Origin: CAG-826 sp964504595
GTDB lineage: Bacteria > Bacillota_I > Bacilli_A > RFN20 > CAG-826
Direction: 5' to 3'
Length of the DNA stretch: 56,746 nt
Assembly: GCA_964504595.1 (NCBI GenBank)
Contig: CAZDEE010000010.1
Coordinates: 1 to 56,746, forward strand
Part shown: positions 8,791 through 17,972 of the stretch, in pieces
How positions within the stretch are numbered: the first letter of the stretch is position 1
How the letters are laid out: each line of letters starts with the position of its first letter
Notes under the pieces: generated by a model
Databases searched by the model: none
Told to the model about the DNA's origin: nothing
Seen by the model: the letters and a program-made list of their open reading frames with translations, nothing else
Translations under genes and position numbers: made by a program

Positions 8791-10012
8791 AAAAACTAGC
8801 AATATAATATTTTTTCTTTCCTCTTCTAATTATAATGTATTTTCCTCCAATAGCGAGTTCTTCATTAATTAAAGCATTTTCATTAGTAAACTTTAAGCCA
8901 TTAATTGTTACCGCTCCACCTTTAACAAACTCACGAGCTTCACGTTTAGAAGATGCCGCCCCAATTGAAACAAGTAAATCAAGAACTAATGGGTGTTCCT
9001 TTAACTCATATTTTGGAAAATCCGCAAATGCCATTTCAACTTCTTGTAATGATAAAGAAGAAATATCACCATTAAAAAGGGCGTTTGAAATTTTAACAGC
9101 TTGATTATAATCTTCTTCACTATGTAAGAAAGTAATAACCGCTTTTGCTAAAGCTTTATGTGCTTCTCTTAAATGAGGTTGAGCATTATGTTTAGCTTCT
9201 AAATCTAATATTTCTTCTTTCGTTAAGAAAGTTAAAAATTTAAGATAATCGATAACTTTACTATCTTCTGTATTAATAAAGAATTGATACATTTCATAGG
9301 CAGATGTTTTATTCTTATCAAGCCAAATAGCTTTTCCTTCGCTTTTACCAAACTTAGTTCCATCGCTCTTTGTTAATAAAGGCATCGTAAATCCATAAAC
9401 TTCTTTACCTTCTTTTTTACGAACAAGTTCGATTCCTGCTGTAATATTACCCCATTGATCTTGACCAGCAACTTGTAAAGTTACATTTTTTGTCTTATTT
9501 AAATACCAGAAATCCAACGCTTGCATAATCATATAAGAGAATTCTGTGTATGTAATTCCGGCATCAAGTCTTCGTGCAACAATATCTTTTGATAACATAT
9601 AACTAACATTAAAATACTTACCAAAATCTCTTAAGAAATCAATGAAGTTAATATCTTTACTCCAATCATAATTGTTAACAACTTCACAACCAAATAAAGT
9701 AGTTAGCTGCGCTTTCAAACAATTAAAATTATGCTCAACAGTTTCTTTTGTAATCATCGGTCTTTCTGAATCTGGTTTTGGATCACCAATTAATCCTGTT
9801 GCGCCACCTACTAAAACAATTGGATTATGACCAGCGTCTTTTAATCTTTTACAAATTAAGAAACTTGAAAAATGTCCTATATGTAAACTATCTCCGGTTG
9901 GATCTGTTCCAATATAAAATGTTAATCCTCCATTATTTAATTTTTCTTTAATTGATGGATCAGAGACATCTTTAATTAGTCCTCTCCATTCTAATTCTTC
10001 GTAAATTCCCAT
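8789..10012 (-). CDS. tyrS: Tyrosyl-tRNA synthetase
   Basis: Class I aminoacyl-tRNA synthetase (407 residues) that charges tRNA-Tyr. The sequence shows the HIGH signature in SLHIGHFSS (about residue 44), the tyrosine-pocket segment AGQDQWGNITAG, the KMSKS counterpart KFGKSEGKA (about residue 230), and a C-terminal S4-like RNA-binding domain (AASSKREAREFVKGGAVTING). AGGAGAAATATT precedes the ATG. The leader is a T-box riboswitch with a tyrosine specifier, which confirms the amino-acid specificity independently. Confidence 0.97.
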   Translation of the reverse strand: MGIYEELEWRGLIKDVSDPSIKEKLNNGGLTFYIGTDPTGDSLHIGHFSSFLICKRLKDAGHNPIVLVGGATGLIGDPKPDSERPMITKETVEHNFNCLKAQLTTLFGCEVVNNYDWSKDINFIDFLRDFGKYFNVSYMLSKDIVARRLDAGITYTEFSYMIMQALDFWYLNKTKNVTLQVAGQDQWGNITAGIELVRKKEGKEVYGFTMPLLTKSDGTKFGKSEGKAIWLDKNKTSAYEMYQFFINTEDSKVIDYLKFLTFLTKEEILDLEAKHNAQPHLREAHKALAKAVITFLHSEEDYNQAVKISNALFNGDISSLSLQEVEMAFADFPKYELKEHPLVLDLLVSIGAASSKREAREFVKGGAVTINGLKFTNENALINEELAIGGKYIIIRRGKKKYYIASF

Positions 10013-10024
10013 AATATTTCTCCT

Positions 10025-10240
10025 TTAAAATAAAAAAAGTTTCAAATCTAAGGACGCAAATAATACGTGGTACCACCTTAGTTAGAAACCTTTAATTTCT
10101 CACTTATATTGCGTGTAACGTCGCAAATATCACGCTTTACTTTCATAAAGATGCTCCTAAGTTGTATTTCCTAGCTATCCTCTTTCACCAATACGAGGCT
10201 CTCTATAAATTCTAGTACTTTCCTTAATCAACGCACTTTT
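10025..10240 (-). promoter_or_regulatory. T-box riboswitch, tyrosine-specific
   Basis: The minus-strand leader has the full T-box plan in order: an AGTA S-turn element, the AGAGAG loop, the GGTGAAA terminal loop, then a specifier loop AAATACAAC with codon UAC (Tyr; plus-strand GTA at 10164-10166). It ends with the antiterminator T-box sequence AAGGTGGTACCACG (10066-10080) inside a terminator whose arms are GTTTC...CTAAGG and CCTTAG...GAAAC, followed by a T run. Uncharged tRNA-Tyr should bind specifier and T-box and allow read-through into tyrS. Confidence 0.95.
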
Positions 10241-10269
10241 ATTTTAACAATTTCCAGTATTAATTACAA
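10241..10269 (-). promoter_or_regulatory. Promoter of the tyrS T-box transcript
   Basis: TTGTAA (10264-10269), a 17-base spacer, and TAAAAT (10241-10246, 5 of 6) on the minus strand. The -35 box directly abuts the stop codon of the dehydrogenase gene, and transcription would start at the 5' edge of the T-box. Confidence 0.65.
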
Positions 10270-11253
10270 CTATTTCTTACAAACCACTTCATTTTGTAAA
10301 GGCTCAGATGCAAAATATTGATCCAAATTATATAGTGTAGTTATCGCAATTTGTTCTAAAGCTTCTTCTGTTAAAAATGCTTGGTGTGATGTAATAATGA
10401 CATTTGGTCGAGAAACCAATAATGATAAAACATCATCTTTAACAATCGTTAATGACATATCCTCAAAAAACAAATGTTCTTCTTCCTCATATACATCTAG
10501 TCCAGCACCTCTAACATTTCCTTCATTTAAAGCATTTAATAACGCTGAGGCATCAATTAAAGCCCCTCTTGAAGTATTAATTATATATACTCCTTTTTTC
10601 ATTTTATCAAAAGCCTTCTTATCTAAAAGATGATATGTACTTTTACTTAATGGGCAATGCAATGATATAACATCACTTTCTTGAAAAAGAGTGTCTAAAT
10701 CAACATATTTAACACCTAAATTTTCATTAGGAAAAAGATCATACGCCAAAACATTCATTCCATATCCCTTTGCAATATTAATTAAAGAACGACCTATTGC
10801 ACCGGTTCCAATAACGCCAATGGTTTTATTTTTTAAAACAATACCAGACAGTCCAACTAAAGAAAAATTAAAATCACGTGTTCTAATATAAGCTTTATGT
10901 ATCTTCCTATTTAAAGTTTGAAGCAAAGCAAAAGCGTGTTCTGCTACTGCCTCAGGAGAATAAGCTGGTACGCGAACTACATGCACTTTTCCACATGCCG
11001 CTTTCATATCGACATTATTATATCCCGCACTCCTCATCGCTAATAACTTTATTCCATTATCATATAGAATATCAATTACATTCTTATCTATATCATCATT
11101 AACAAATGCAATAACGGCATCAAATCCTTTAACTAGTGAAGCTGTTTTATGGGTCAACTTGCCCTCAAAATATACAATTTCATAATTCTTATTATATTTA
11201 TCAAAATAAATTTTATCATATGGTTTAGTATCAAAAAACGCTATTCTTTTCAT
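10270..11253 (-). CDS. D-2-hydroxyacid dehydrogenase (D-lactate dehydrogenase type)
   Basis: An NAD-dependent enzyme of about 327 residues that probably reduces pyruvate to D-lactate and regenerates NAD in fermentation. It shows the Rossmann motif VIGTGAIGRS, the catalytic arginine in NTSRGALID, the glutamate in GLDVYEEEE and the histidine in ITSHQAFLT, in the normal order for the LdhA/VanH branch. I chose ATG 11253 (MKRIAFFD) because GGAGGTAAAAAAT stands directly before it; an upstream ATG would place this site inside the gene. The EEEHLFFED loop is typical of D-LDH. Substrate choice within the family is inference. It is monocistronic, between the GH43 terminator and the tyrS promoter. Confidence 0.88.
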   Translation of the reverse strand: MKRIAFFDTKPYDKIYFDKYNKNYEIVYFEGKLTHKTASLVKGFDAVIAFVNDDIDKNVIDILYDNGIKLLAMRSAGYNNVDMKAACGKVHVVRVPAYSPEAVAEHAFALLQTLNRKIHKAYIRTRDFNFSLVGLSGIVLKNKTIGVIGTGAIGRSLINIAKGYGMNVLAYDLFPNENLGVKYVDLDTLFQESDVISLHCPLSKSTYHLLDKKAFDKMKKGVYIINTSRGALIDASALLNALNEGNVRGAGLDVYEEEEHLFFEDMSLTIVKDDVLSLLVSRPNVIITSHQAFLTEEALEQIAITTLYNLDQYFASEPLQNEVVCKK

Positions 11254-11272
11254 ATTTTTTACCTCCATAAAT

Positions 11273-11302
11273 ATAATAATATTTATTTATTAATCATTGC
11301 AA
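11273..11302 (-). promoter_or_regulatory. Candidate promoter of the dehydrogenase gene
   Basis: Minus-strand TTGCAA (11297-11302), 18-base spacer, TATTAT (11273-11278, 5 of 6). The region is very AT-rich, so other -10 boxes are possible. Confidence 0.35.
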
Positions 11303-11362
11303 ATGATATGCTTTCTTATTAATAAGCTCTTTATTTATTATTCACCAATTATCAAATTTTAT

Positions 11363-11400
11363 AAAAAAAGAATCAATATGATAAACATCAATACTGATTC
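11363..11400 (-). terminator. Terminator after the esterase-GH43 pair
   Basis: On the minus strand GAATCA...TGATTC forms the base of a hairpin extended by GTAT/ATAT and GAT/ATC with one bulge, followed by seven T. It closes the transcript of the esterase and GH43 genes. Confidence 0.7.
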
Positions 11401-11419
11401 CTTTAAAATTTTATTTTTC

Positions 11420-12601
11420 TTACTTAATTAAAATACATTTTGTTATATTTTTAACTTTAATATCATCAAAATCATTAAATATAATTTCCGCTACATAAAG
11501 TATTCGATCTTTATATATATCATCGCGTCCATGGAAGAAATAATAATCTTTTCCATCTTTACTAATTAAGGTACCATGCCCTGTCGAATAAAGATTATCT
11601 TCAGTTATTTGGTGAATTATAGGATTCTTTTCATGCTTTTTAAATCCTTTAATTGGAGAATCACTAAATGCAATTCCTACACCATATAAAGCATTTTCAA
11701 AGCAGTTACAAGAATATATAATACCGTATTTTTTATTTCCTTCTTTATTCAATATAAATGTCGTACTACCTTCTGACCATCTTCGATTTCTTTTTCCAAA
11801 GTTTTCATAATCAAACACATGACCATTTTCCCATTTTTGTGGTTGCATATGATAATTAATAACATTGTTAAAGCGATCCTGACGACGTTTACCATCTTTA
11901 CTATATCCAATATATGAAGGATGAATAGTCGGCATCGTTGATGCTTCTATATCAGTCCACCAATCGGTAGTTAATTCAACACATATAATATTACTTTCTT
12001 CAATATATTTTTTATATTCAGGATCATAAACACAATTTCGATAACAGCATCGAGAATAATACAAATAAATTTTTCCATCATCATCGAAAAATATATTTAC
12101 ATCTATTGATGATAGGTAAATTCCCTTAGGTGCGGTTTTACCTTTTTCTAAAGTCATATTTGAAGAAAATACATCATCCGTAATTGAATCGACATCATAA
12201 TATTCAGGATCATAAGGATAATAATCTAATGGACGATTAGTGATATTTCTAAAAGGTCCTTCTGGTGATGAAGCTACTGCAACACCAATTTTTGTACATT
12301 CTTCATAATCATTACAACCAAAATAGTGTTCCACAAGTTCATCTTTAACAAGCGCACTATAGAAAAGATAATAATGTTCATTATGTGGATTATAATAACA
12401 TTCAGGCGCCCAGAACCATCCCTTTGCCCAGTTATTTTCATCATCAGAATCTAATGCACAGCCAACATATTCCCAATTAACTAAATCTTTTGATTTGTAT
12501 ATATAGAATTGGTAGTTTCCTGTATTGCTTGTAGCATAACAATAATAATATCCACTTTTAGCATCAAATAAGATATGTGGATCAGCCCCAGTTACATTCA
12601 T
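11420..12601 (-). CDS. Cytosolic GH43 family glycosidase
   Basis: A 393-residue five-bladed beta-propeller glycosidase without signal peptide. GH43 enzymes remove arabinofuranosyl or xylosyl units from plant polysaccharides. The three catalytic acids are visible: Asp base in TGADPHILF near the N-terminus, the pKa-modulating Asp in SIDVNIFFDDDG, and the Glu acid in WSEGSTTFIL. WFWAPECYY and HGTLISKDG are typical blade motifs. The protein begins almost at the catalytic Asp, a very short N-terminus; the start is supported only by a weak GAAATGAG and close coupling (13 bases) to the esterase upstream. Possible arabinofuranosidase or xylosidase acting on imported oligosaccharides. Confidence 0.85.
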   Translation of the reverse strand: MNVTGADPHILFDAKSGYYYCYATSNTGNYQFYIYKSKDLVNWEYVGCALDSDDENNWAKGWFWAPECYYNPHNEHYYLFYSALVKDELVEHYFGCNDYEECTKIGVAVASSPEGPFRNITNRPLDYYPYDPEYYDVDSITDDVFSSNMTLEKGKTAPKGIYLSSIDVNIFFDDDGKIYLYYSRCCYRNCVYDPEYKKYIEESNIICVELTTDWWTDIEASTMPTIHPSYIGYSKDGKRRQDRFNNVINYHMQPQKWENGHVFDYENFGKRNRRWSEGSTTFILNKEGNKKYGIIYSCNCFENALYGVGIAFSDSPIKGFKKHEKNPIIHQITEDNLYSTGHGTLISKDGKDYYFFHGRDDIYKDRILYVAEIIFNDFDDIKVKNITKCILIK

Positions 12602-12614
12602 AAGATACTCATTT

Positions 12615-14411
12615 CTAGATTAATTCGCTTATTGAGAAGTAATTACTAATGCTTTCTTCTAACTTGCTATCATTAGATTTCATAAAATAATGATCGGTAG
12701 CAACTTTTTTACCGCTATCTTTTGTCACATTACTATAATTGAAGCATAAGCGAATATCATCTGGATTTTCAATTCCTAAATCATCATAGGAAATAAAGAA
12801 TTCAAGGGTCATACCTTCTGAAGATGGATCATTTTGAACATTAACTAATCCTTTTGTATTTACACGATAACTATAATTTTCGATGTCCTTACTATAAACC
12901 ATATTGTGTCTTGGTAATTCAGCATTTTTAGATAAATCTGTTCCTGGTTCATAAACTCTTAATAAATTTGCGGCACTTAAGAAAACAGCAATCTTATTAT
13001 CAACATCCTCACCATTTGTTATATAAACACGGAAATCATCGTTTTCACCGCGTTGACCCATATCTGCGCTTGCCCAGTTTTCACCATCGGTCCAGAGATC
13101 ATTATCATTAATATTTGCACCAACATAAAGGCCATTTTCACCTTTAACAACGTAGATATCTCCAACGCCTTCAACTGTGTTCTTTTTAACATTTGAATAT
13201 TCATTTAATGTTCCATCAACATATGGATCATTACCAACAACAACTTTCAACGAGCCATTATAATCGCCATAAACTGTTGTGGCTTTGTAATTAACTATTT
13301 GTTCACCAATTTTGGTGTTATCATATGATGAAGTATAACTAACTTTAACCAAACCTTCCATATCATTTTCAAATGTTGCTCTTAAATAGGCAGGAAGTTC
13401 AATATTAACACCAGCAGGGACATTGATTGTTTTTTCTTCAAAGCTTCTTACTTTACGATAATCATAATGAGAAATGATTTCTGCAGCAATACGATTACCA
13501 ATTTCTATAGAACCAGCTGCGCCAAAATGCCATGGTTCAAAAGTGTTTGGATATAAGTCGCGTGCTGAAATGAATGTTGTATGTTCATCATTAGAAGCAA
13601 CTCTTTTTTGAATTTCACGTAATTGATTTGAATATTTTGCACTATTAGTAATTGCTTCAGTTACAACTACTGGAAGTTCATTGTTTCCAACATAATCTCT
13701 TAAGTCTTTAATAAAGTATTCTAATGATTTTTCATAAATTGACATATTAACGTCAAATTTAGCATCTTGTTCACCATGTAAGAATACCGCTCCATCAATT
13801 ACTGATTCAAATCCTTCCTCAGTTAATTGTTCAATTGCACGATCTATAATTTCATATAAATTATTTGTCAATGGTCCAGTTTGCTTTTCAGTTTTTTCAT
13901 TTGTTCTAACTTGAGTTAAATTTAATGAAGGGCAAATTGTTTCATCTTCAATCGCTGATGATGAGAACCAATCACTTGTAAATGTTGATCCACAAGCAGT
14001 ATATTTAATAATGACAGATTTTCTAAGTTCTCCATCTTTTAAATAACGGCTTCTCATTGTTTGACCCATACCAATTTCAGGGCCAAATTCTGAAGTAGCA
14101 TCACCATATCCTGGCTTTAATTCATCAATTTCTGTACCATTAGAAATATGTTCCGGAATATTATTTAAATGAGGCATTTGTAATCCTTCAGCGATTATAT
14201 CAACCTCATCATTAATCGCTGCTTGTTCATCCGTCAAATCCGAATTTAAGGATTTTCCACGAGCGCCACTTTGACCAGCTAAAATAATTAAATGAACCTT
14301 ATCATCTTCAGGTGGAACTACTTTTGGTTCAGTTGTTGTCGTAGTATCGCCGCCGCCACAGGATGCTAAAATCATAAGCAATAAAGCAAGACTAAATTTC
14401 TTTTTTTTCAT
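12615..14411 (-). CDS. Lipoprotein carbohydrate acetylesterase (SASA/CE6-like) with CBM9-like tail
   Basis: About 598 residues. The N-terminus MKKKKFSLALLLMILASCGGG is a lipoprotein signal with cysteine in a lipobox. A SGNH-type esterase domain of the sialate-O-acetylesterase/CE6 group follows (about 40-320): catalytic serine in LAGQSGARG, oxyanion segment YTACGSTF, FLHGEQDAKFD in place of the usual QGESD, and a C-terminal histidine in PWHFGAAGS. Next come an Ig-like segment (about 330-400) and a CBM9/DOMON-like beta domain (DGTLNEY...SADMGQRGENDDFRVYI, 405-598). It probably removes acetyl groups from xylan or a similar glycan at the cell surface. Start chosen at 14411 because AAGGAG precedes it, seven codons inside the longest frame. 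It is the first gene of a pair with the GH43 enzyme. Confidence 0.85.
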   Translation of the reverse strand: MKKKKFSLALLLMILASCGGGDTTTTTEPKVVPPEDDKVHLIILAGQSGARGKSLNSDLTDEQAAINDEVDIIAEGLQMPHLNNIPEHISNGTEIDELKPGYGDATSEFGPEIGMGQTMRSRYLKDGELRKSVIIKYTACGSTFTSDWFSSSAIEDETICPSLNLTQVRTNEKTEKQTGPLTNNLYEIIDRAIEQLTEEGFESVIDGAVFLHGEQDAKFDVNMSIYEKSLEYFIKDLRDYVGNNELPVVVTEAITNSAKYSNQLREIQKRVASNDEHTTFISARDLYPNTFEPWHFGAAGSIEIGNRIAAEIISHYDYRKVRSFEEKTINVPAGVNIELPAYLRATFENDMEGLVKVSYTSSYDNTKIGEQIVNYKATTVYGDYNGSLKVVVGNDPYVDGTLNEYSNVKKNTVEGVGDIYVVKGENGLYVGANINDNDLWTDGENWASADMGQRGENDDFRVYITNGEDVDNKIAVFLSAANLLRVYEPGTDLSKNAELPRHNMVYSKDIENYSYRVNTKGLVNVQNDPSSEGMTLEFFISYDDLGIENPDDIRLCFNYSNVTKDSGKKVATDHYFMKSNDSKLEESISNYFSISELI

Positions 14412-14431
14412 TGTTCTAACTCCTTTTTTCA

Positions 14432-14450
14432 ATAAACTTTACAAGTTTAT
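14432..14450. repeat. Perfect palindrome ahead of the esterase gene
   Basis: ATAAACTT-TAC-AAGTTTAT, an 8+3+8 inverted repeat, lies 21-39 bases upstream of the esterase start. Its place in the leader or promoter suggests an operator. It does not fit the cre consensus, so a different regulator would be needed. The rest of the gap to the GH36 gene (14451-14596) is AT-rich with no clear hairpin. Confidence 0.4.
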
Positions 14451-14596
14451 TAAACTTAATTTTGATTAAAAAAGCAAATCACAAAAATAATAAAAAATAT
14501 GTGTTTCTTCGCAATTTGATTTTATTTGAGCAAAAAAACACAATATTTTTCAATTTTTTTTAATTTTTTTCATTGTTTATTCAATAAAAATAATGT

Positions 14597-16783
14597 TTAT
14601 TTATTTACCTTGTTAATAGTTATTAACAAGCATCTAAATTCATTAAACCAATCTCTTGTAAAATTAAGACCGACTTTTTCATAGTATTCACCCTTATAAA
14701 CATTATTATCATAAGAATTATAATAATATGAATTAGGTTCCAATCCTTTCAATTTTATAAAGCGATATGAATCTCCTTCTTTTAGTAAATTCATTAATAG
14801 TACTAAAGCAGATTCCTTATCTTTACTAACTGATTCTAAGCAAATAAAATTAGTCTCATTTGGAGAAATAATGTGATATAAATCACCTAATTGAATAACT
14901 TTTTGATGATATTTCTTATAAATATCCGCAATTTCTAACAATTCATTAATTTCATTCTCTTTTAAATTATTAGGATTCATTTCATATCCATAAGTTCCAA
15001 AAAGGGCTAAACTGGCCTTTGTTCTATAAGAAGTAATCTCATTTGCATTCGCATGTGATCCTATTGTGGATAATGGATAACCTAAAGAAGTATTGTATTG
15101 AATAAAGATTCTTTGAATAGGATCTGATTCATCACTACACCAAATTTGAGGACAATAATATAAAGTACCTAAATCAAATCTTCCTCCTCCAGAGGCGCAA
15201 CCTTCAAACATAATATTTGGATAGCGTTTTATTAATCTATCTAACAAATCATAATATCCTAAAACAAGACGATGGTAAATTTCACCTTGTTGCTCTATTG
15301 GGAATGCCTTAGAAAAAGTTTCATTAATTGGCCTATTATGATCCCATTTAATATAATCAACTGGATACTTATCTAATATTTCAATCATTTGTTGATAGAT
15401 ATCGTCAACAACTTTTTTAGAAGCAAAATCTAAATGGAATTGGTGGCGATCAATTGTAATATCATACCCTTCTTCACCTAAAATACAATCTGGATTATTT
15501 TTAAAATAATCACTTAACGGATTTACCATTTCTGGCTCAAACCACAATCCAAATTTCATTCCTTTTTCATGAACACGATTAATAATATGTTCTAAATCGA
15601 GTTTCTTAGTATTAACATACCAATCCCCTAATCCATCATAATCATCATATCTTCTGCCAAACCATCCATCATCTAAAACGAATAATTCCGCGCCAATTCT
15701 AGTAGAATCATCAACATAGGAAAGCATTGATTCTGTAGTAAAATCAAACATGCATCCTTCCCATGAATTAAATAAAATACTACGATATTCTTTAGCGGTT
15801 TTATATGTAATTAAATTATCACGAATAAAATCATGGAAATTTTGTGACATTTTATTAACACCCTCATTAGAATAAGAAATAACCGCTTGAGGAGTTACAA
15901 AAGACTCATTTGGTTTTAAAATCCATAAGAAATCTTCATCGTTTATTCCATAAATTATATGGAGAGAATGATAATAGTCTGTAAAAGTTCTAAACTTAAA
16001 GTTACCACTATAAATTAAATTAAAGCCAATTACTTCTCCACTAAACATATTCGCGGTTTTATCCATTAAATAAACAAAAGGATTCTCTTTATGGGAGCTT
16101 CTTCCATAATTACTACTAACTTCTTGGATTCCATCAACAACATCATTTATTTTATAATCACGTTCTTTGGACCACCTTCCAGAAAAATGAACCAATTTAT
16201 AATCCATGTTATCAAAATCCATTTGCATTGAATAAGCTTTCTCAATACTAACGGTTTCATTTGATTTATTAATAATTTCAAAATTCTTAACTAAAATATC
16301 TTTATCGCTATAAAGGGATAAATAGTATTTAACATATACATCATGGCCTATTTCTTTTAAAGTAAATTCAATTGTTTCAACATTTTCTCCATGAGCGGAT
16401 GGCAAACCTTTTAAAGGAATAATTCCTTTATAAATACGATGTTCCACATAATTAAATTGCGTTACTCTTGAACCATCTTTATATCTTAAAACAATTGGAG
16501 CGCCTCTTTTGTCCATTTTTCCATGGCTTGAAATTTCTAAACGTGCATAATTGCTTTTAAAAACATCTTTATAAGTCTTTTCTTGCTTTTCTTTATCATC
16601 AAAATATTGAGTTGAGCCATTATCAACATTAGCTTTTCTAATTGTAGAAGAATCCTCAATACCACTTAAATATTGACCAAAATAAAGCGTTTCTAAAAAA
16701 CCTTCTTCATTTATATAAATATAGTAACTTATTTTATTATTTGTTAAATGCACTATTCTTGTCTTTTCATTAAATGTGATCAT
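14597..16783 (-). CDS. GH36 alpha-galactosidase, cytosolic
   Basis: A 728-residue enzyme of full GH36 length, hydrolysing terminal alpha-1,6-galactose from raffinose-type sugars or galactosyl side chains. It has the N-terminal beta-supersandwich, then the (beta/alpha)8 barrel with LFVLDDGWFGRR, GLWFEPEMVNP, the nucleophile Asp in DYIKWDHNR and the acid/base Asp in WCSDESDPIQR, plus the conserved EGCASGGGRFD. No signal peptide, so it works on imported oligosaccharides. Its start is 2 bases from the end of the MORN-SGNH gene, so the two are one transcript. Family call secure; natural substrate inferred. Confidence 0.95.
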   Translation of the reverse strand: MITFNEKTRIVHLTNNKISYYIYINEEGFLETLYFGQYLSGIEDSSTIRKANVDNGSTQYFDDKEKQEKTYKDVFKSNYARLEISSHGKMDKRGAPIVLRYKDGSRVTQFNYVEHRIYKGIIPLKGLPSAHGENVETIEFTLKEIGHDVYVKYYLSLYSDKDILVKNFEIINKSNETVSIEKAYSMQMDFDNMDYKLVHFSGRWSKERDYKINDVVDGIQEVSSNYGRSSHKENPFVYLMDKTANMFSGEVIGFNLIYSGNFKFRTFTDYYHSLHIIYGINDEDFLWILKPNESFVTPQAVISYSNEGVNKMSQNFHDFIRDNLITYKTAKEYRSILFNSWEGCMFDFTTESMLSYVDDSTRIGAELFVLDDGWFGRRYDDYDGLGDWYVNTKKLDLEHIINRVHEKGMKFGLWFEPEMVNPLSDYFKNNPDCILGEEGYDITIDRHQFHLDFASKKVVDDIYQQMIEILDKYPVDYIKWDHNRPINETFSKAFPIEQQGEIYHRLVLGYYDLLDRLIKRYPNIMFEGCASGGGRFDLGTLYYCPQIWCSDESDPIQRIFIQYNTSLGYPLSTIGSHANANEITSYRTKASLALFGTYGYEMNPNNLKENEINELLEIADIYKKYHQKVIQLGDLYHIISPNETNFICLESVSKDKESALVLLMNLLKEGDSYRFIKLKGLEPNSYYYNSYDNNVYKGEYYEKVGLNFTRDWFNEFRCLLITINKVNK

Positions 16784-16785
16784 AA

Positions 16786-17850
16786 TTAATTCTCCTTCAA
16801 TAATTCAATTATTACCTTATAACCTTCTTCATTTAAATGAAGCCCATCAGATACAAAGTAATTAATTCCTTTTTCTTCGTATCTTGTTTCTAAAACATCC
16901 GCTAAATCGATAATAGTCACGCCATCTTTTTTAGTTTCTTTTTTTATTAATTTATTCCACTTTCTAACATTGTCTTCTTTATGTACAAACGCAGGTGACA
17001 AAGTTGCAGTCAATAAATAAATTTTCGATGTTGGGAACTTTGATTTTAATATTTCAATAAGTGACCTATAATTTCTTAAAATTTCACTTCTAGAAATCAA
17101 TGAATGAGTATCATTAACTCCTAAATGAATAATAATCTTTTTAGGATCATATGCTAATTTAATTTTTGGTCCATAAATTAACCAATCACTAAACTTTGTT
17201 CCACCTAATCCTAAATTAAGATATTTATCTTGAGAAAATGTTTCTTTAAATACACTGTTTGCAAATTCTTTATAATGCCAAAATTCAAAATAAGAATCAC
17301 CAATAAATAAAGTATCTAACTTTGAATCATCTTTATAATCACTTAATTCTCGATAAAATAAATCATCACGAGGACAATAATCAAATTCCATATCCAAAGA
17401 ATAACCTGCAATTAAATCCTTTTCACTAAATGGTTCTGTATATTCTCCTATTTTTGCAACTCCATCATAAAATCCTTTAACAAAATGTGTTGGATTTCCA
17501 TGATTATCAACAAAATATAATACACCATCACCATAAATCCAATCTGTTTTACGATAATCATATTGACCTACATAGCATAATATTCTTTCATTTTCTAAAG
17601 AAACATTACCTAATCCTGATGATGCAAAATCTTGTCTACCAAAACCTATTTTATTATAATTATGTCCATCAAAATAGATATCTCCGGTATAAACAGAACC
17701 TTCATCATAACGAATTATTCCAAAACCAGTACATGGTTTTTTTTGTTTATATTTTTTAGCATTATCGGGTATAAAACACCAGACACCTGTTTTTGAATTA
17801 TAGAAATTGTCATTCACTAATAAGTGATCCTTACGATTTATTTTTTTCAC
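16786..17850 (-). CDS. MORN-repeat/SGNH hydrolase fusion, cytosolic
   Basis: A 354-residue protein with GTG start (GGAGG spaced 7 bases). Residues ~35-140 carry MORN-like repeats: GFGIIRYDEGSVYTGDIYF and GQYDYRKTDWIYGDGVLYF. Residues ~170-354 form a SGNH/GDSL esterase: nucleophile in LFIGDSYFEFW, block II glycine in LGLGGTKFSDW, block III asparagine in IHLGVNDTH, and Asp-His in SDGLHLNEEGY. No signal peptide. Coupled by 2 bases to the GH36 gene, so it may deacylate oligosaccharides before alpha-galactosidase action. The catalytic half resembles the SGNH lipoprotein at 41871-42929 (both GDSxFxFW). Reaction on a sugar ester is inferred from context. Confidence 0.8.
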   Translation of the reverse strand: MKKINRKDHLLVNDNFYNSKTGVWCFIPDNAKKYKQKKPCTGFGIIRYDEGSVYTGDIYFDGHNYNKIGFGRQDFASSGLGNVSLENERILCYVGQYDYRKTDWIYGDGVLYFVDNHGNPTHFVKGFYDGVAKIGEYTEPFSEKDLIAGYSLDMEFDYCPRDDLFYRELSDYKDDSKLDTLFIGDSYFEFWHYKEFANSVFKETFSQDKYLNLGLGGTKFSDWLIYGPKIKLAYDPKKIIIHLGVNDTHSLISRSEILRNYRSLIEILKSKFPTSKIYLLTATLSPAFVHKEDNVRKWNKLIKKETKKDGVTIIDLADVLETRYEEKGINYFVSDGLHLNEEGYKVIIELLKEN

Positions 17851-17874
17851 AACTTAACCTCCAAGATTTCTTTA

Positions 17875-17903
17875 ATTATAACATTATCTAATTATTACTT
17901 AAA
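17875..17903 (-). promoter_or_regulatory. Candidate promoter of the MORN-SGNH/GH36 transcript
   Basis: A perfect -10 TATAAT (minus strand, 17875-17880) with a poor -35 TTTAAG (17898-17903) at 17-base spacing, 25 bases ahead of the GTG start. The weak -35 suggests activator help or low strength. Confidence 0.4.
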
Positions 17904-17940
17904 AAGTATTTGATAATATCATTCATTAAATTTAAAGTAT

Positions 17941-17966
17941 AAAAAAAGTGGCGGTCAACCCGCCAC
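17941..17966 (-). terminator. Terminator of the nine-gene glycan operon
   Basis: Minus-strand GTGGCGG/CCGCCAC, 7 G:C-rich pairs around a 5-base loop, then seven T. It is the strongest hairpin in the window and closes the operon that begins at 33302. Confidence 0.92.
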
Positions 17967-17972
17967 AAATAA

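Noticed and set aside
8835..9104. 89-residue plus-strand frame
   Set aside because: Antisense to the S4-like domain of tyrS.
17487..17759. 90-residue plus-strand frame
   Set aside because: Antisense to the MORN repeats; His/Tyr/Asn-rich shadow.
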